The translations under genes and the position numbers were made by a program. Below are positions 62,990-64,000 of a stretch of DNA of 64,000 nt, piece after piece (the first letter of the stretch is position 1; each line of letters opens with the position of its first letter). A model generated the notes under the pieces. That model was given only the letters and a program-made list of their open reading frames with translations. It was not told the DNA's origin and made no database searches. Source of the stretch: Bradymonas sediminis (GTDB taxonomy: Bacteria; Myxococcota_A; Bradymonadia; Bradymonadales; Bradymonadaceae); contig NZ_CP030032.1 of the NCBI RefSeq assembly GCF_003258315.1, forward strand, positions 348,001-412,000. The letters run 5' to 3'.

Positions 62990-63132
62990 GGTCTTCTCGG
63001 TCCATTGCGTTGGTGTCCAACAAAACCCAAACGTACCTGCCATTACACCTGCCAAAGTAGCACATAAATCGGCCAAGCGAAAAGCTGGACCTGTGCCGGG
63101 CGGCGGATGCGCTCTGGAGGTTCGATAAACGC

Positions 63133-63192
63133 AAAAAGCCCGACTTCTGTCGAAGGGGGCGCCAATCGGCGAGGCCTTCGACAAAAGTCGGG
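63133..63192 (-). terminator. Terminator of rpmB
   Basis: On the minus strand, a long stem (CCCGAC...TCGAAGG with its complement, one mismatch) encloses a second small hairpin and is followed by CTTTTT. It lies 64-123 bases after the rpmB stop. Confidence 0.85.
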
Positions 63193-63255
63193 ATGCTGCG
63201 CCGAGTCGAGCGGCGCACTTTCAGAGACTGAAAGCCGGTGCTAGTGCGACCGCAA

Positions 63256-63498
63256 TTAAGCGATCACGTCCTTGAGGGTCAGGCCCTGGGACTTCAGGTA
63301 CGGCATCAGGCCTTTCTTGGAGACCGTGCGCAGCGCGCGGGTCGAAAGACGCAGACGGACCCAGCGATCCTGCTCCGGGATATAAATGCGCTTGAGCTGC
63401 AGGTTCGGCTGCTGACGCATTTTGGAGTGGTTCTTGGCGTGGGAGACTTTGTTGCCGACGAGCGGCTTTTTATTCGTAAGTTTGCAAGTGCGCGACAT
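63256..63498 (-). CDS. rpmB: 50S ribosomal protein L28
   Basis: An 80-aa basic protein of the L28 family, slightly longer at the C-terminus than the short forms. It starts MSRTCKLTNKKPLVGNKVSH, where most L28 have a CxxC pair; here only one cysteine remains, the zinc-free type. RWVRLRLSTRALRTVSKKG is the conserved core. AGGATC lies just upstream of the ATG. It is a monocistronic gene with its own terminator and encodes a component of the large ribosomal subunit. Confidence 0.95.
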   Translation of the reverse strand: MSRTCKLTNKKPLVGNKVSHAKNHSKMRQQPNLQLKRIYIPEQDRWVRLRLSTRALRTVSKKGLMPYLKSQGLTLKDVIA

Positions 63499-63804
63499 GA
63501 TAGATCCTATTTGTTGCTCGACGAGAGTTAAATCGACGGGCTAAAAATTCAGCGATTCCCGTCGTATATAAAATAAGGGCGCGATCTTAACAAAAGGGCT
63601 AAAAGACTAGCTGATGTGCGCATGGCTCGATGACCGCCATTCGCGCCACCCTTCCCTAAGGCAGCGCAAACTGCCAGCTCATCCCGAATATGTCAAGAGA
63701 TCCCATATATATCCGCGAACACGCTGCGATTGGGTCGGGGGCAGGCGAGGCGAGGGGGCACAAAAATTTGCTTTTTTGGCCAGCAGCGCTAGCGTGGCGT
63801 GGCC
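63499..63804. other. Divergent intergenic region
   Basis: A 306-bp gap between rpmB (leftwards) and a membrane-protein gene (rightwards) that must hold both promoters. AT-rich patches at 63560-63600 could be the rpmB promoter; no exact -35/-10 pair stood out. No gene or repeat was recognised. Confidence 0.35.
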
Positions 63805-64000
63805 ATGCATCCACTTGTTACAAGAATACATCCGAGTTATCGCACCGCCTTTTTGGCCTGGTTTGTCACGCGCTCCGTCCTGTGGATCGCGGCGGCCCTG
63901 GCCGGGGTGTCACCCATGTTGGCCGCCGAGGACTTTTCGAGTTTTGCGGGCGGCTCGCCGGGCTGGAGCCTGCTGGTGCATACGGTGGGGCTCTGCGGCG
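63805..64000 (+). CDS. Membrane protein, N-terminal fragment
   Basis: An ATG at 63805 opens a frame that runs off the window end (65 residues visible). The fragment has a basic start, a hydrophobic segment (FLAWFVTRSVLWIAAALAGV) and a second hydrophobic stretch near the window edge. The first helix with an Arg in the middle resembles the start of PIG-V-like and other multi-TM mannosyltransferases, but the fragment is too short to assign. No strong ribosome site is seen. Confidence 0.5.
   Translation, partial: MHPLVTRIHPSYRTAFLAWFVTRSVLWIAAALAGVSPMLAAEDFSSFAGGSPGWSLLVHTVGLCG

Noticed and set aside
62990-63184. N-terminal extension of the GAF histidine kinase
   Set aside because: It would run across the rpmB terminator and has low-complexity, unlikely sequence; the ATG at 62989 is better.

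Overview
This 64 kb, GC-rich window (mostly above 60% G+C by eye) looks like chromosome of a myxobacteria-like or Bradymonadia-like delta-proteobacterium. The clues are a gene cluster resembling the Myxococcus Glt/Nfs envelope machines (AgmX/GltJ-type protein with zinc ribbon and GYF domain, paired myxobacterial-type outer-membrane barrels, giant TPR proteins), several eukaryote-type Ser/Thr kinases, GAF histidine kinases and many TPR lipoproteins. The taxon is an inference from gene families, not from a marker-gene search.

Layout. 0-0.3 kb: tail of an XdhC/CoxI-like gene. 0.5-7.8 kb, all minus strand: endonuclease/exonuclease/phosphatase protein, PIN-PhoH ATPase, membrane GAF-GGDEF diguanylate cyclase, an FtsB-like membrane coiled-coil protein, ExbD, ExbB and a two-TM protein. 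8.2-12 kb: cold-shock-domain fusion protein, DUF547 protein, an outer-membrane barrel, and a small roadblock-like protein followed by a 33-bp tandem array. 12.5-19.1 kb: a 1277-aa kinase-ATPase-TPR signalling protein, a PAS histidine kinase and a hypothetical protein. 19.2-19.46 kb: tRNA-Phe with a clear promoter and terminator.

19.6-32.8 kb is the standout block: a Cys-rich VWA-like lipoprotein recalling the Myxococcus gliding adhesin CglB, two outer-membrane barrels, two large TPR proteins, a TPR lipoprotein, a small exported protein and an AgmX/GltJ-like inner-membrane protein. I read it as a compact Glt/Nfs-like trans-envelope machine encoded together with its candidate surface adhesin. 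The ExbB/ExbD pair at 6-7 kb is a possible but unproven motor. 32.9-41.5 kb: RqcH, a Tgl/PilW-like TPR lipoprotein, an L,D-transpeptidase, a Nudix hydrolase, RecD2 and a hypothetical protein.

41.5-52.5 kb is an accessory island. Two composite repeat blocks, built from the same modules (about 134-bp hairpin units, 63-bp and 42-bp tandem units), bracket a hypothetical gene, 66-bp hairpin repeats, a MntA/HepT toxin-antitoxin pair and a three-gene minus-strand operon of an MmeI-like DNA methyltransferase, an SF2 helicase and a GIY-YIG nuclease. The target-recognition part of the methyltransferase is strikingly AT-rich, which suggests specificity swapping. 52.5-64 kb returns to chromosomal genes: rhomboid protease, ThiD, an OmpA coiled-coil lipoprotein with a partner lipoprotein, a SulP transporter, a histidine kinase / TPR-HEAT lipoprotein / Ser-Thr kinase operon, ribosomal protein L28, and the start of a membrane protein cut by the window end.
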